NCBI GenBank assembly: GCA_934294885.1
Contig: CAKRAK010000004.1
Location: 1-64,000, forward strand
DNA from: an uncultured Lachnospiraceae bacterium
GTDB lineage: Bacteria; Bacillota; Clostridia; Lachnospirales; Lachnospiraceae
Direction of reading: 5' to 3'
Length of the DNA stretch: 64,000 nucleotides
Positions 24,358 through 33,906 of this stretch are shown here, one piece after another; within the stretch, counting starts at the first letter, position 1; the number at the start of each line of letters is the position of its first letter. The notes under the pieces are model-generated. The model was not told the origin of the DNA. It ran no database searches and worked only from the letters and a program-made list of their open reading frames with translations. The position numbers and the translations under genes were made by a program.

Positions 24358-25719
24358 ATGAAAACGAAAAAGCAAACATCTACAACAACTAAAATCTTAC
24401 TTGGTTTTTTATATGCCATATTAATTGGAAGTGTTTTATTAATGCTTCCTATTTCTTCCGTTGACGGACACTGCGATTTTCTGACAGCTCTTTTTACGGC
24501 GACCACCTCTGTATGTGTTACCGGCCTAGTCGTCGTTCCAACTTATTCCTATTGGACACTGTTTGGCAAGATCATCATACTCATCCTAATTCAATTAGGA
24601 GGTCTGGGCGTCGTTGCTTTAACAACAGCCATCCTTCTTATATTAAACCGACGGATTTCTTTAAAGGATAACCTGATGATTCAGGATGCATTCGGATTAA
24701 ATAATCTGCAAAACCTAAGTCATTTTGTAAAATATGTAATTATCGGAACCCTTAGTATCGAATTTATAGGGGGATGTCTGTATATGATTGAATTTGTTCC
24801 CAAATTCGGTATACGAGGTATCTGGTATTCCTTTTTCACGGCAATTTCAGCCTTTTGTAATGCAGGAATTGACATATTGGGTCCGGACAGTCTGATGCAA
24901 TACCAATCTTCTCCGTTGGTATTGTTTACATCCATGTTAATGATTGTTTCCGGCGGACTTGGTTTTGTTGTCTGGAGAGATTTTATCCATGTGGGAAAGC
25001 TTGCTTATTCCGGACGGATTCAAAAAAGAGATTATTTTAGAAACCTTACAACCCATACAAAGATTGTATTAATCACAACTCTTTTCCTGATTGGGTTTGG
25101 ATTCTTAACAACCTTTTTGTTTGAATATCATAATCCGGGAACCATTGGATCTATGAATATAGGCGATAAGCTTTTAAATTCATTATTCCAATCCGTCACT
25201 TACCGTACTGCAGGTTTCGCCGCAATCAGTCAGGCTGATTTAACGGAATCCTCTGCGTTAACCTCTTATTTTATTATGCTGATTGGAGGATCCCCGGTAG
25301 GTACCGCGGGAGGTATTAAAACAATGACTGCTGCTGTTATGGTATTCACGGTATTTGCAGTTATTAAAGGACAAAATGAAACTCTGGTATTTCGCAAATC
25401 CATTCATCCGGATTTGATTAGAAGAGCCATTAGCGTCACCATGATCAGTATACTTATGGTCTTAATATTTACCATTTTGTTAATGGTTACAAATAACCTG
25501 AACATGACAGATAGTGCATTTGAAGTGGTCAGTGCCATTGCAACTGTCGGTTTAACAAGGGATGTTACCCCAACTTTGAATGCATTTGGCAAAATCTGTA
25601 TTATTATTTGTATGTATTTGGGGCGTATTGGTCCGATTTCCATGTTCATCTTCTTTGGACAAAAAGCATCAAATAAAAACACGGTGCATCATGCACAAGC
25701 AAAAATTATGGTAGGATGA
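24358..25719 (+). CDS. ktrB: Potassium uptake channel subunit, TrkH/KtrB family
   Basis: Membrane pore of a potassium (or sodium-potassium) uptake system. The start at 24358 (MKTKKQTSTTTKILLG) follows AAAGGGG; longer in-frame reading upstream overlaps the promoter. The 453 residues form about 8-10 membrane segments with the four quasi-repeated selectivity loops SVCVTGL, SAFCNAGI, YRTAGFAAI and ATVGLTRD, each with its glycine. KtrB-like length rather than the longer TrkH. The cognate NAD-binding subunit follows after 62 bases. Confidence 0.93.
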   Translation: MKTKKQTSTTTKILLGFLYAILIGSVLLMLPISSVDGHCDFLTALFTATTSVCVTGLVVVPTYSYWTLFGKIIILILIQLGGLGVVALTTAILLILNRRISLKDNLMIQDAFGLNNLQNLSHFVKYVIIGTLSIEFIGGCLYMIEFVPKFGIRGIWYSFFTAISAFCNAGIDILGPDSLMQYQSSPLVLFTSMLMIVSGGLGFVVWRDFIHVGKLAYSGRIQKRDYFRNLTTHTKIVLITTLFLIGFGFLTTFLFEYHNPGTIGSMNIGDKLLNSLFQSVTYRTAGFAAISQADLTESSALTSYFIMLIGGSPVGTAGGIKTMTAAVMVFTVFAVIKGQNETLVFRKSIHPDLIRRAISVTMISILMVLIFTILLMVTNNLNMTDSAFEVVSAIATVGLTRDVTPTLNAFGKICIIICMYLGRIGPISMFIFFGQKASNKNTVHHAQAKIMVG

Positions 25720-25781
25720 TTTAGGAATTGCAAACTGCATTTCCTTTATTATGTCTTTGAGATAGTAAAAAGGAGGACGCT

Positions 25782-26429
25782 ATGAAGAAATCAGTAGCAA
25801 TAATAGGATTAGGAAGATTTGGAATTTGTGTTGCAGAGGAGTTATACAGAAGTGGCTGCGATGTGATGGTTTTTGATAAGAACAGCAGCCTGATCAATGA
25901 TATTGCAGAAAACGTAACCTGTGCCATGTGTGTAGACGCAACGGACCCAAAGGCTTTGGAGGAAGCAGGTATTGGCGATATGGATGTTGTCGTTACCGGA
26001 ATGTCAGATGATCTGGAACCAACAATCATGGCAGTGGTAACGGCGAAATCATTGGGAGTTCCGGAAATCGTTGCAAAAGCAAAGGATCCGGTTATGGGTG
26101 ATATTCTTTCAAAAATCGGTGCAGATACTGTTGTTTATCCGGAAAAAGAATCCGGCATTCGTATGTGTCAAAAGATAATCTGTGATAACTTTATTGAATA
26201 TTTTGACATTTCTGACAGCACCAGTCTTGTAGAAATCTATCCAAAGGAAGAATGGGTCGGCAAGTCCCTTAGAGAATTAGAGCTTAGAAAAAGATACAAG
26301 ATCAATGTCGTTGCGATTATGCAGGGAGAAGATTTTAACATTACAATGGATCCCGATGAACCCTTACAGAAAGAACAAAAGATTTTAATAACAATCCGAA
26401 AAAAAGACCTAAAAAAATTGAGTTCATAA
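25782..26429 (+). CDS. ktrA: Potassium uptake regulatory subunit, TrkA/KtrA family
   Basis: Cytoplasmic RCK-domain protein that gates the KtrB pore in response to nucleotides. The 215-residue product has an N-terminal Rossmann domain with GLGRFG (residues 7-12) and an acidic residue at the end of strand two (VFDKNS), then a C-terminal RCK_C-type domain (about 135-215). One RCK unit per chain is the Ktr pattern. GGAGGACGCT precedes the ATG. It ends just before a strong terminator. Confidence 0.93.
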   Translation: MKKSVAIIGLGRFGICVAEELYRSGCDVMVFDKNSSLINDIAENVTCAMCVDATDPKALEEAGIGDMDVVVTGMSDDLEPTIMAVVTAKSLGVPEIVAKAKDPVMGDILSKIGADTVVYPEKESGIRMCQKIICDNFIEYFDISDSTSLVEIYPKEEWVGKSLRELELRKRYKINVVAIMQGEDFNITMDPDEPLQKEQKILITIRKKDLKKLSS

Positions 26430-26443
26430 AACGAACAGAGACA

Positions 26444-26473
26444 AAAAACGCTCAACTTTGTGAGCGTTTTTTC
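26444..26473 (+). terminator. Rho-independent terminator after ktrA
   Basis: AAAACGCTCA and TGAGCGTTTT form a perfect 10-bp stem with a short loop, followed by a run of T. It ends the ktrBA transcript. Confidence 0.9.
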
Positions 26474-26581
26474 ATCTTAAATTTGATGTTCCCAATCCTG
26501 ACGTTTATATAAAAGTCTGCGTACTTCCATTATTCTTTTGGTTTCCTCTTAATTGCAAATAAGATTAGACCGATTGCATTT

Positions 26582-27115
26582 TCATCGGTTATATTTAGCG
26601 GCATACGTCATAATGCCTGCGATGGTTTTTCCGTCTGTCATCTTTCCGGAATATATGAGTTCTTTCAAATCTTCAAGCTCCCATTCCTCTACATTAATTT
26701 CCTCCTCCGGATCTAAATGCTGCTGGGTCTTTTCCAAATCCGTAGCCAGATATACGTCAATCTTTTCATTACAAAATGCCACAGTGGAATTAACGGTTAA
26801 TAAATACTCCATTTTATTAGCCCTATATCCGGTTTCCTCTTCCAGTTCCCTTGTCGCACAATCAATGGTAGGTTCATCCGGCGTATCCAGCTTTCCGGCA
26901 GGAACCTCCAATGTAAACCGATCCAATGCATTCCGGTACTGACGTACCATTAAAAGCTTTCCATCCTGATTGACAGCAACCACACAGGCTGCTCCATCAT
27001 GATGAATATAATCCCATTCAGCAATCTGTCCGTTTACTTCAACCGTATCCTTATACAGACTGATAACCGTTCCCTTTGCTCGTAATTCTCTCTTTAAACG
27101 TTTTACAGGTTCCAT
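26582..27115 (-). CDS. ADP-ribose pyrophosphatase-type NUDIX hydrolase
   Basis: Hydrolyses ADP-ribose or similar nucleoside diphosphate sugars. The 177 residues contain the NUDIX box GKLDTPDEPTIDCATRELEE ending EETGY, with one extra residue in the first spacer relative to GX5EX7REUXEEXGU. PAGK just before the box and the N-terminal beta part (VKRLKRELRAKGTVISLY) are typical of the NudF/YqkG group. It is downstream of cbiC by 42 bases on the same strand and may be the last gene of that operon, without an obvious role in cobalamin synthesis. Confidence 0.85.
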   Translation of the reverse strand: MEPVKRLKRELRAKGTVISLYKDTVEVNGQIAEWDYIHHDGAACVVAVNQDGKLLMVRQYRNALDRFTLEVPAGKLDTPDEPTIDCATRELEEETGYRANKMEYLLTVNSTVAFCNEKIDVYLATDLEKTQQHLDPEEEINVEEWELEDLKELIYSGKMTDGKTIAGIMTYAAKYNR

Positions 27116-27157
27116 AATTGTCCTCCTATTCTTTGTACTGTAATTTCAAAGTAACTC

Positions 27158-27796
27158 CTATTCTTCTTTCATGGAATATAATAATGCATTCACAATTGCC
27201 GCAGCAATGTTGCTGCCGCCCTTTCTGCCTCTGGCAACAATGTAAGGAACAGGTGCTCTCATGATTAATTCTTTTGCCTCCACTACATTTACAAATCCAA
27301 CAGGGACTCCGATAATTCCTGCCGGGGACAGTTTTCCTTCCTCTATGAGCTCATACAATCGAACCAAGGCTGTAGGTGCATTTCCCACTGCAAATATCAG
27401 CTTTTGATCAAGACCTGCAGCCTTATCCATACTGGCTACGGCTCTTGTGCTGCCTTGTTTTTTTGCAATGGCGGCCACATCATCATCACTCATAAAGCAA
27501 AAAACTTCACCACCATAAGTTGCCAAGCGTTTCTTATTAATGCCCGCTTTTGCCATCTGGGTATCCGTTACAATACAGGCCCCTTCCCGAATTGCCTGCT
27601 GCATCATATCTACGACATCCTTTGAAAAACACAAATTATCCAAATAATCAAAATCCGCAGAAGTATGGATTACCCTCTTTATGACCGGCTCCTGCTTCGG
27701 GTCTAATACTTTGTCTCCCATTTCCCGGGTGATGATCTCAAAGCTGGTTTTCTCAATATCTCCCGGTAATACATGCTGTAATTTTATCTCTTCCAT
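27158..27796 (-). CDS. cbiC: Precorrin-8X methylmutase
   Basis: Moves a methyl group from C-11 to C-12 of (cobalt-)precorrin-8 to give (hydrogeno)cobyrinate. The 212-residue protein has the catalytic-His signature RVIHTSADFDY near residue 43, GACIVTDTQMAKAGI, VGNAPTALVRLYEL and PAGIIGVPVGFVNVVEAKE, all characteristic. It lies 13 bases after the MATE gene at the end of the late cobalamin gene run, apart from the other corrin-ring genes at 43-52 kb. Confidence 0.95.
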   Translation of the reverse strand: MEEIKLQHVLPGDIEKTSFEIITREMGDKVLDPKQEPVIKRVIHTSADFDYLDNLCFSKDVVDMMQQAIREGACIVTDTQMAKAGINKKRLATYGGEVFCFMSDDDVAAIAKKQGSTRAVASMDKAAGLDQKLIFAVGNAPTALVRLYELIEEGKLSPAGIIGVPVGFVNVVEAKELIMRAPVPYIVARGRKGGSNIAAAIVNALLYSMKEE

Positions 27797-27809
27797 ATAC
27801 GCATTCCTT

Positions 27810-29171
27810 TTATACTAATTTTTCTTTTCTAACCTTATTGATAAATATAGTGGATACCACAACAGAGGCAATCTCTGCAATCGGCCATGCAAACCATACC
27901 AGATTTATATTACCAGTTTTTGACAACAGATATGCTACCGGCACTAAAAATATCAGCTGACGGATAAAGGAAACCATCATACTGTAAAAGCCATTTCCCA
28001 GCGCCTGAAAAAAGGAGCTGGCAATAATACAATATCCTGCAAAAATAAAGCTGATGGATATAATTCGCATTGCAGGAATACCGATTCCCAACATATTATC
28101 GGACGCATCAAACAGCAAAAGCATCTGTTTCGGGAATAATTGAACACAGACCAGTCCAAACAACATAATGGAAACTGCAAAAATGACAGCATGCTTTACG
28201 GTTTCCATGACACGGTCATATTTTTTCGCTCCATAATTAAATGCGATAATGGGAACCATTCCACTGTTTAAGCCAAAAATCGGCATAAATACAAAGCTTT
28301 GTAATTTGAAATACGCTCCAAACACCGCAACTGCAGTAGAAGTGAAGGTGCCTAAAATCTTATTAATACATACCGTCATGATAGAGCCAATAGCAATCAT
28401 AATAACCGACGGAACACCAATCAAAAGTATCTGTCCAAGCTTACGCAGAGAAAGTCGGAAATGTCGGAATGTAATATGAAGCTCTTTATTAACCTTTCTA
28501 TTAAAAATAAGAGCCATCACTGCCGCTACAAACTGTCCGGTTACCGTTGCGATCGCAGCACCCCGGATTCCCATTTTCGGAAAACCACACAAACCAAAAA
28601 TCATGATTGGATCTAAAATAATATTAATAATGGCACCGGTACCCTGGGTATACATGCTGTAAATGGTTCGTCCGGTAGACTGTAACAATCGTTCAAAAAT
28701 AATCTGGAAAAAGCAGGCAAAGCTGCAAATTAAAATAATCTCAAGATAATCCTGACCATAGGTTACGATTTCACCCTTAGCACCCTGCATTAAGAAAAAG
28801 GGTCTTGTCAGAAAAACCCCAATTAATAAAAACAAAATACAGCTGCATATGATCAAAAAAATACCATGCATTGCAATCTCATTGGCTTTTTCCGGTTCCT
28901 TTTTACCCAGATACCGGGATAATAACGCATTGGTACCAACACCAATTCCACTTGCAACACCAATCATGAGATTCTGCATAGGAAATGCCATGGAAACCGC
29001 AGTTAACGCATCCTCGCTTAAACGGGATACAAAAATACTGTCCACCACATTATATAAAGCCTGCACTAGCATAGATGCCATCATTGGGAGTGCCATGGTA
29101 ATCAATAATTTTCTTACCGGCATAACACCCATTTTATTTTCTTTCAACTCTTCCCTTTGTTCTTCTGCCAT
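27810..29171 (-). CDS. MATE family efflux transporter
   Basis: Cation-coupled multidrug/metabolite exporter with about 12 membrane segments in 453 residues. Typical features are the N-terminal MGVMPVRKLLITMALPMMAS, the paired bundles starting near residues 20 and 240, and the conserved VGTNALLSRYLG and YNVVDSIFVSR. It sits between cobQ (76 bases upstream) and cbiC (13 bases downstream) in a run of cobalamin genes, so it is probably co-transcribed with them. Whether it moves a corrinoid or an unrelated compound cannot be read from the sequence. Confidence 0.93.
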   Translation of the reverse strand: MAEEQREELKENKMGVMPVRKLLITMALPMMASMLVQALYNVVDSIFVSRLSEDALTAVSMAFPMQNLMIGVASGIGVGTNALLSRYLGKKEPEKANEIAMHGIFLIICSCILFLLIGVFLTRPFFLMQGAKGEIVTYGQDYLEIILICSFACFFQIIFERLLQSTGRTIYSMYTQGTGAIINIILDPIMIFGLCGFPKMGIRGAAIATVTGQFVAAVMALIFNRKVNKELHITFRHFRLSLRKLGQILLIGVPSVIMIAIGSIMTVCINKILGTFTSTAVAVFGAYFKLQSFVFMPIFGLNSGMVPIIAFNYGAKKYDRVMETVKHAVIFAVSIMLFGLVCVQLFPKQMLLLFDASDNMLGIGIPAMRIISISFIFAGYCIIASSFFQALGNGFYSMMVSFIRQLIFLVPVAYLLSKTGNINLVWFAWPIAEIASVVVSTIFINKVRKEKLV

Positions 29172-29247
29172 TTTTATTCATCCTTTTCCTTTACCAATAT
29201 AGCCATATATATGTTTAACATAAGCCGGCATCTATTACAATCATTAT

Positions 29248-30795
29248 TTAAATACCTATGATTTTATAGATTTCCTCCATATCCAGAGACTGCCGCAAAA
29301 CATCCGCCAGCAGATTATACTGGCTTTCTTTATATTCTGCATAACTCATATCCGGCTCTCCCTCATAAGAGATTCCTTTTCGCTTACACAACAGTTTAAT
29401 AAATGCCGTCCGAAATTCATCCTCATCAAAGAGACCGTGAAGATAAGTTCCAAAAACACCCTCCTTGTAGTATCCATCCGTCTTCCCACCGGACAAATCC
29501 TCTTCATGAGACATTACCGGATTTTCTTCATCGGAAACTATCATAAAAGAACCGGCATCTCCTGTTGATTTTCCCATATGGATTTCATAACCGCTGACTT
29601 TTTTCCCTGACAAAGGTTCTAAAACACCCTCTAAGTTCTTTGTGGTTCCCTCCACACGGGTTCTTGTTTTCTCCCTTTCAAAAATAGTCTCTAACGGAAG
29701 CAATCCAAGTCCCCGAACGGTTCCGCCTCCTTCAACACCGGCGGAATCCCTTATGCTCTGTCCAAGCATTTGATATCCGCCACAGATTCCCACAACAATC
29801 GGCACCTGACATGCGTCTCTGTCTCCGGTCACCCTGACCTGTCTAAGGATTGCCCCTTCCAGTCCGCTTTCCCGCAGCCACTTCATATCAGCAATGGTAT
29901 TCTTCGTTCCCGGCAATAGAATCGCATCCGGCTGTCCCAGCTCTGCCTTGGAACTGACATACCGGAGACTGACTCTTTTGTCCATAGATAATGCCTGAAA
30001 ATCCGTAAAATTGGAAATCTTCGGCAGGCGGATTACCGCAATGTCGATACCACCGGTATAAGTCCTCTGATATAACGCCTCACTAAGGGAATCCTCATCC
30101 TCAATATGGAGATTCTCATAAGGCACAACTCCCAGTACCTTCTTTTTGCATCGTTCCTCTAACATCCGTAATCCCGGTTGGAGAATTGTCACATCTCCCC
30201 GGAACTTATTAATAATAAGGCCCTTTATCCGCTCCTGCTCCTCCGGTTCTAACAGCATTACTGTTCCCACTAACTGTGCAAACACACCCCCACGGTCAAT
30301 ATCTCCCACAAGTAAAACAGGTGCATCTACAAGCTTTGCCAAGCCCATATTCACAATATCGTCAGTCTTTAAATTAATCTCAGCAGGGCTGCCGGCACCT
30401 TCAATTACAATAATATCCACATCCTGTGCCAGACTGTCATAGGCTTCTTTAATAACCGGAATATAGTCTTTCTTTTTTTTGAAATAATCAACAGCCTTCA
30501 TATTCCCTGCGACCTTACCACTTATGATTACCTGGGAGCCCATATCCGTGGTGGGTTTTAACAAGATGGGATTCATTCGCACATCCGGCTCCATTCCCGC
30601 TGCCTCAGCCTGTACGACCTGTGCCCTTCCCATTTCCAGCTGATCCTTTGTAATATAAGAGTTCAATGCCATATTTTGAGATTTAAAGGGTGCCACCCGA
30701 TATCCGTCCTGCTTTAAGATACGGCAGAGTCCGGCAGCAATCAGACTTTTTCCTGCATTTGACATTGTTCCCTGAATCATAATTGATTTTGCCAT
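29248..30795 (-). CDS. cobQ: Cobyric acid synthase
   Basis: Amidates adenosylcobyrinate a,c-diamide at positions b, d, e and g using glutamine. The 515-residue protein has the synthetase domain (QGTMSNAGKSLIAAGLCRIL; FKSQNMALNSYIT) and a C-terminal class I glutamine amidotransferase domain (catalytic Cys in VGICGGYQMLGQ, His in GTYLHGLFD). It shares its first base with the cobD stop, so translation is coupled. Length and motifs are complete. Confidence 0.96.
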   Translation of the reverse strand: MAKSIMIQGTMSNAGKSLIAAGLCRILKQDGYRVAPFKSQNMALNSYITKDQLEMGRAQVVQAEAAGMEPDVRMNPILLKPTTDMGSQVIISGKVAGNMKAVDYFKKKKDYIPVIKEAYDSLAQDVDIIVIEGAGSPAEINLKTDDIVNMGLAKLVDAPVLLVGDIDRGGVFAQLVGTVMLLEPEEQERIKGLIINKFRGDVTILQPGLRMLEERCKKKVLGVVPYENLHIEDEDSLSEALYQRTYTGGIDIAVIRLPKISNFTDFQALSMDKRVSLRYVSSKAELGQPDAILLPGTKNTIADMKWLRESGLEGAILRQVRVTGDRDACQVPIVVGICGGYQMLGQSIRDSAGVEGGGTVRGLGLLPLETIFEREKTRTRVEGTTKNLEGVLEPLSGKKVSGYEIHMGKSTGDAGSFMIVSDEENPVMSHEEDLSGGKTDGYYKEGVFGTYLHGLFDEDEFRTAFIKLLCKRKGISYEGEPDMSYAEYKESQYNLLADVLRQSLDMEEIYKIIGI

Positions 30796-31859
30796 TATTG
30801 TTCCAACCTTTTCTTTAATGCTGTAATCAGCACCTGATTTTCCTCATGAGTTCTTACCCCGATCCGGTAATATCCCTGTGAAAGATTTGCATAATTGCTA
30901 CAGTCCCTGATGAGAATTTTGTCCATGAGCAATTTTTCCTTTAAGTGTTCCTCTGCCTTGAACAAAATATAATTCGTCCGGGAATCAAACACCTTTTCTA
31001 CCAAACCTTTTCGTAATTCCTCCATCAAAAAAGAACGTTCCTGTTCTATCAGATTTCTGGTACATTCCTCATATTCCCTGCATGTTAATGCCTGTGAACC
31101 TGCCCACTGGGCTATGGATGAAGTATTCCATGGTGGTAATACCCGCAAATAACCCTGTAACACATCCTCAGAGGAGGTAAGGGCATAACCAAGACGAAGC
31201 CCTGCCATTCCATAGAATTTGGTAAATCCCCGCAGCACGATCAAATGCTTGTATGCAAACACCTCCTTCACTAATGAATAAGAAGTCTCATCCTTTAAAA
31301 AGGGCAAAAAACTCTCATCCACACAAAGAAAGACCCCTGCCTGTTCACATACATCCGCAATACGAAGTAAATGCTGTTTTTCCACTACAACACCGGTAGG
31401 ATTGTTGGGATTACACAGGAAAATAATTCCTTTCCCCTTTATCTGCCGAATCCAGGAAAATAAATCCGACATATCATTTCTTGTCAGATGAAATTCGTCA
31501 TCCTCCGATAGATTCAAACGGCTTAGCTTACAGCCTACACTGCGAATCCCACTTTCATATTCAGAAAAAGTAGGCGCCAGCACAAGACAACGTTCCGGTC
31601 TGAGTCCGTTGCATAATCCGTATATCAATTCACCTACTCCGTTTCCCAATACAATATGCTGCGGAGAAACTCCGTCATGCAGAGCAATCTGCTTTTTTAA
31701 AGCCCTCCCTTGTATATCCGGATAAATACATGCCTGTGCAGCCCTGTTTTTAATTATTTCCACAACCGATTCCGGCATTCCCAACGGATTCACATTAGCA
31801 GAAAAATCATAATTTATTTGATTGTAATCATATATATTGCCCCCATGCACATTCTTCAT
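30795..31859 (-). CDS. cobD: L-threonine-O-3-phosphate decarboxylase
   Basis: PLP enzyme making (R)-1-aminopropan-2-ol phosphate, the linker of the nucleotide loop of cobalamin. The 354 residues open HGGNIYDYNQINYDFSANVN with PLG next, followed by LGNGVGELIYG, CNPNNPTGV, VDESFLPF and GFTKFYGMAGLRLGYA (Schiff-base Lys). Position between cbiB and cobQ with tight spacing distinguishes it from histidinol-phosphate aminotransferase, its close relative. Confidence 0.92.
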   Translation of the reverse strand: MKNVHGGNIYDYNQINYDFSANVNPLGMPESVVEIIKNRAAQACIYPDIQGRALKKQIALHDGVSPQHIVLGNGVGELIYGLCNGLRPERCLVLAPTFSEYESGIRSVGCKLSRLNLSEDDEFHLTRNDMSDLFSWIRQIKGKGIIFLCNPNNPTGVVVEKQHLLRIADVCEQAGVFLCVDESFLPFLKDETSYSLVKEVFAYKHLIVLRGFTKFYGMAGLRLGYALTSSEDVLQGYLRVLPPWNTSSIAQWAGSQALTCREYEECTRNLIEQERSFLMEELRKGLVEKVFDSRTNYILFKAEEHLKEKLLMDKILIRDCSNYANLSQGYYRIGVRTHEENQVLITALKKRLEQ

Positions 31860-31871
31860 ACTATCCCCCTG

Positions 31872-32918
31872 TTATCGATATGCCTTGATATAAATTGCCA
31901 TTGCAACAATCACGAAAAATAGAAACATCAGATCCGCCGCCACATCCATCAGGCGATTCGCTCTTTTTATATCCTCCGTCTCCACACTTCGTTTTGCATC
32001 CCCTATGGTTGGTTTGTCATGTAAAACCCCAAAATAACAGGCAGGACCTGCCAGTTCAATATTCAGCGCCCCGGCACACACCGCCTCCGTCTGGGCAGAA
32101 TTGGGACTGGGATGCTTCAACCGATCCCTTTTATATATCTTCCATGCATTTTCCTTATCCATGGCTAACATTCCTGCCGCCTCTATCATTAAAAATGCCG
32201 ATAATCTGGAAGGTATAAAATTCACAATATCATCCAGCTTTGCGGCAGCAGTTCCAAAATATAAATATCTGTCGTTGCGATATCCGATCATGGAATCCAT
32301 TGTGTTAATAGTCTTGTAAACAAGCGCACCAATCGGGCCAAATAAAATCATGTAAAGCAAAGGCGCGATTACACCATCGGAGGTGTTCTCTGCAACAGTC
32401 TCCACTGTTGCTTTTATAATCCCTTCTTCTGACAGAGATTGTGTGTCTCTTCCCACAATCATGGCAACAGCCTCTCTGGCATTTTGCAGTTTTTCCTCCT
32501 TTGACGGTTCCTCTTTTGAAGATGTTCTCTTCCATGACCGGGTATCAATCCCCATTAAGGCATCATACACCTTCATACTTTCCGTCCTTAAGGATTTCTT
32601 AGCAAGCATCTGATAACATATAATGGCACCGAAAACAATTTTTAACTTTGGACAAAATTTATCCAAAAGTATAAATATACCGATTGAAATCCCGATTACG
32701 ATCAAAATCGTCACAAACACCAATATTCCGCCTGCAAGACGTTTTTTTCCCTTTTGCTCCTCCCGTTTTGGTGATAACCGAAACAATTTCCAAAGAAGTC
32801 CTTCCGTTAATTCAATTATTTTTCCGATTCCCTGTACCGGATGCCACAAATTATGGGGATCCCCAAGAATCCGATCCAAAAAATATCCGATACAGACCAT
32901 TAAAATATGTTCTTTCAT
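31872..32918 (-). CDS. cbiB: Adenosylcobinamide-phosphate synthase
   Basis: Membrane enzyme that joins aminopropanol (phosphate) to adenosylcobyric acid. The 348-residue protein has IGYFLDRILGDPHNLWHPVQGIG at the N-terminus, the ENTSDGVIAPLLYMILFGPIGALVYKTINTMDSM region, and GYRNDRYLYFGTAAAKLDD, all conserved in the family, with several membrane segments. A charged, lysine/glutamate-rich insert (KRTSSKEEPSKEEKLQ-like) lies near residue 130. It overlaps cobC by four bases (ATGA). Confidence 0.94.
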   Translation of the reverse strand: MKEHILMVCIGYFLDRILGDPHNLWHPVQGIGKIIELTEGLLWKLFRLSPKREEQKGKKRLAGGILVFVTILIVIGISIGIFILLDKFCPKLKIVFGAIICYQMLAKKSLRTESMKVYDALMGIDTRSWKRTSSKEEPSKEEKLQNAREAVAMIVGRDTQSLSEEGIIKATVETVAENTSDGVIAPLLYMILFGPIGALVYKTINTMDSMIGYRNDRYLYFGTAAAKLDDIVNFIPSRLSAFLMIEAAGMLAMDKENAWKIYKRDRLKHPSPNSAQTEAVCAGALNIELAGPACYFGVLHDKPTIGDAKRSVETEDIKRANRLMDVAADLMFLFFVIVAMAIYIKAYR

Positions 32919-33517
32919 ATATTTCCAATCTTTTCTATGTGCTCCATTATAAAACCATCTTCCCTACGGAATAAATCCATGATTAACCCTTCCCCATTAT
33001 GAATATGCCATTCGTAATAATCTTTATGGGGACTGCTATATGCATCCAAAAGGGCCATAACGGTACCTCCATGTACAACAAAGGCAACCATATCAGGAGC
33101 CGATTCCTCATATCTCTTCATTACATTACAAAAGCCTTTTATACAGCGGTTCTGAAACTGTGCCTTCGTTTCTCCATTGGGAAATCCTGTTTCGCCGTTA
33201 CTGTCTATGTAACGCTGATATACCGGATTTCCATTTAATTCCTTATAATTTTTATACTCGAAATCACCAAAATTACATTCCCGAAGCTCCGGCACTTCTA
33301 TTGCAGCCCTTCCCGGAAAAAGAATATCCGCTGTTTGCCGGCATCGCAGCAGAGGACTGATTACCACGTCAGTCACCTTGGAAAAAATCCGGTCTTTTTC
33401 ATGCCATTCCTCTAAAAGACGTTTGCTGTCATGGGTGATTCCTTCATCTGTCCAGCCGACATAACGCCCCTCTTTGTTTCCCTTTGTTGCTCCATGACGA
33501 ATCATAATTATTTTCAT
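32915..33517 (-). CDS. cobC: Histidine phosphatase, alpha-ribazole phosphatase-like
   Basis: Predicted to remove the phosphate from alpha-ribazole-5'-phosphate or adenosylcobalamin-5'-phosphate in nucleotide-loop assembly. The 200-residue protein starts MKIIMIRHGATKGNKEGRYV with the RHG phosphohistidine motif, then SPLLRCRQTADILFP, an acidic ELRECNFGDFE, and VVHGGTVMALL with the second catalytic His. Translational overlaps with cbiB and the short cobU-like gene on both sides support the cobalamin role. Confidence 0.9.
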   Translation of the reverse strand: MKIIMIRHGATKGNKEGRYVGWTDEGITHDSKRLLEEWHEKDRIFSKVTDVVISPLLRCRQTADILFPGRAAIEVPELRECNFGDFEYKNYKELNGNPVYQRYIDSNGETGFPNGETKAQFQNRCIKGFCNVMKRYEESAPDMVAFVVHGGTVMALLDAYSSPHKDYYEWHIHNGEGLIMDLFRREDGFIMEHIEKIGNI

Positions 33518-33870
33518 TCCGAAACCACCTTTATTACCGTTCCGATTCCTGCAATAACACGGATTACTTTTTCAGATTCCTCCGCAAAATAACAGCACAC
33601 CCGTCCTGTACTTTCACGATATTGCCGTTCAAAGCCATCCATTGGAACAACACCAGAGCCAATCTCATCACACACTATCACAAGCTCCTTATCCGCACCA
33701 TTTAAGGAAGATAAAACCAATTGCTTTGCCTCCTCCATGGGGTCTTTCCCCTCTTGTAACTGTTTTCTTATTCGTAAATGATAATCCAAAATCACATCAC
33801 ATCCATCAGGAAAATGTTCCCTTACATAGGCTTCCTTTCCCTGATATGCACCACCTATAACCAATATCAT
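33514..33870 (-). CDS. Short CobU-like protein (118 aa)
   Basis: Resembles the two ends of adenosylcobinamide kinase joined without the middle. It opens ILVIGGAYQGKEAYVREH, a P-loop like GGxxxGKS, and ends VCDEIGSGVVPMDGFERQYR, then GRVCCYFAEESEKVIRV-IAGIGTVIK, the CobU C-terminal pattern. The His region that accepts GMP in full CobU is absent. A full-length cobU is 1.1 kb upstream, so this may be a specialised kinase-like or regulatory paralogue. Its overlap with cobC (ATGA) shows it is translated as part of the operon. Confidence 0.75.
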   Translation of the reverse strand: MILVIGGAYQGKEAYVREHFPDGCDVILDYHLRIRKQLQEGKDPMEEAKQLVLSSLNGADKELVIVCDEIGSGVVPMDGFERQYRESTGRVCCYFAEESEKVIRVIAGIGTVIKVVSE

Positions 33871-33906
33871 CTATTTCACCTGTCTGTTTCATTTCTTCTA
33901 CATGCG

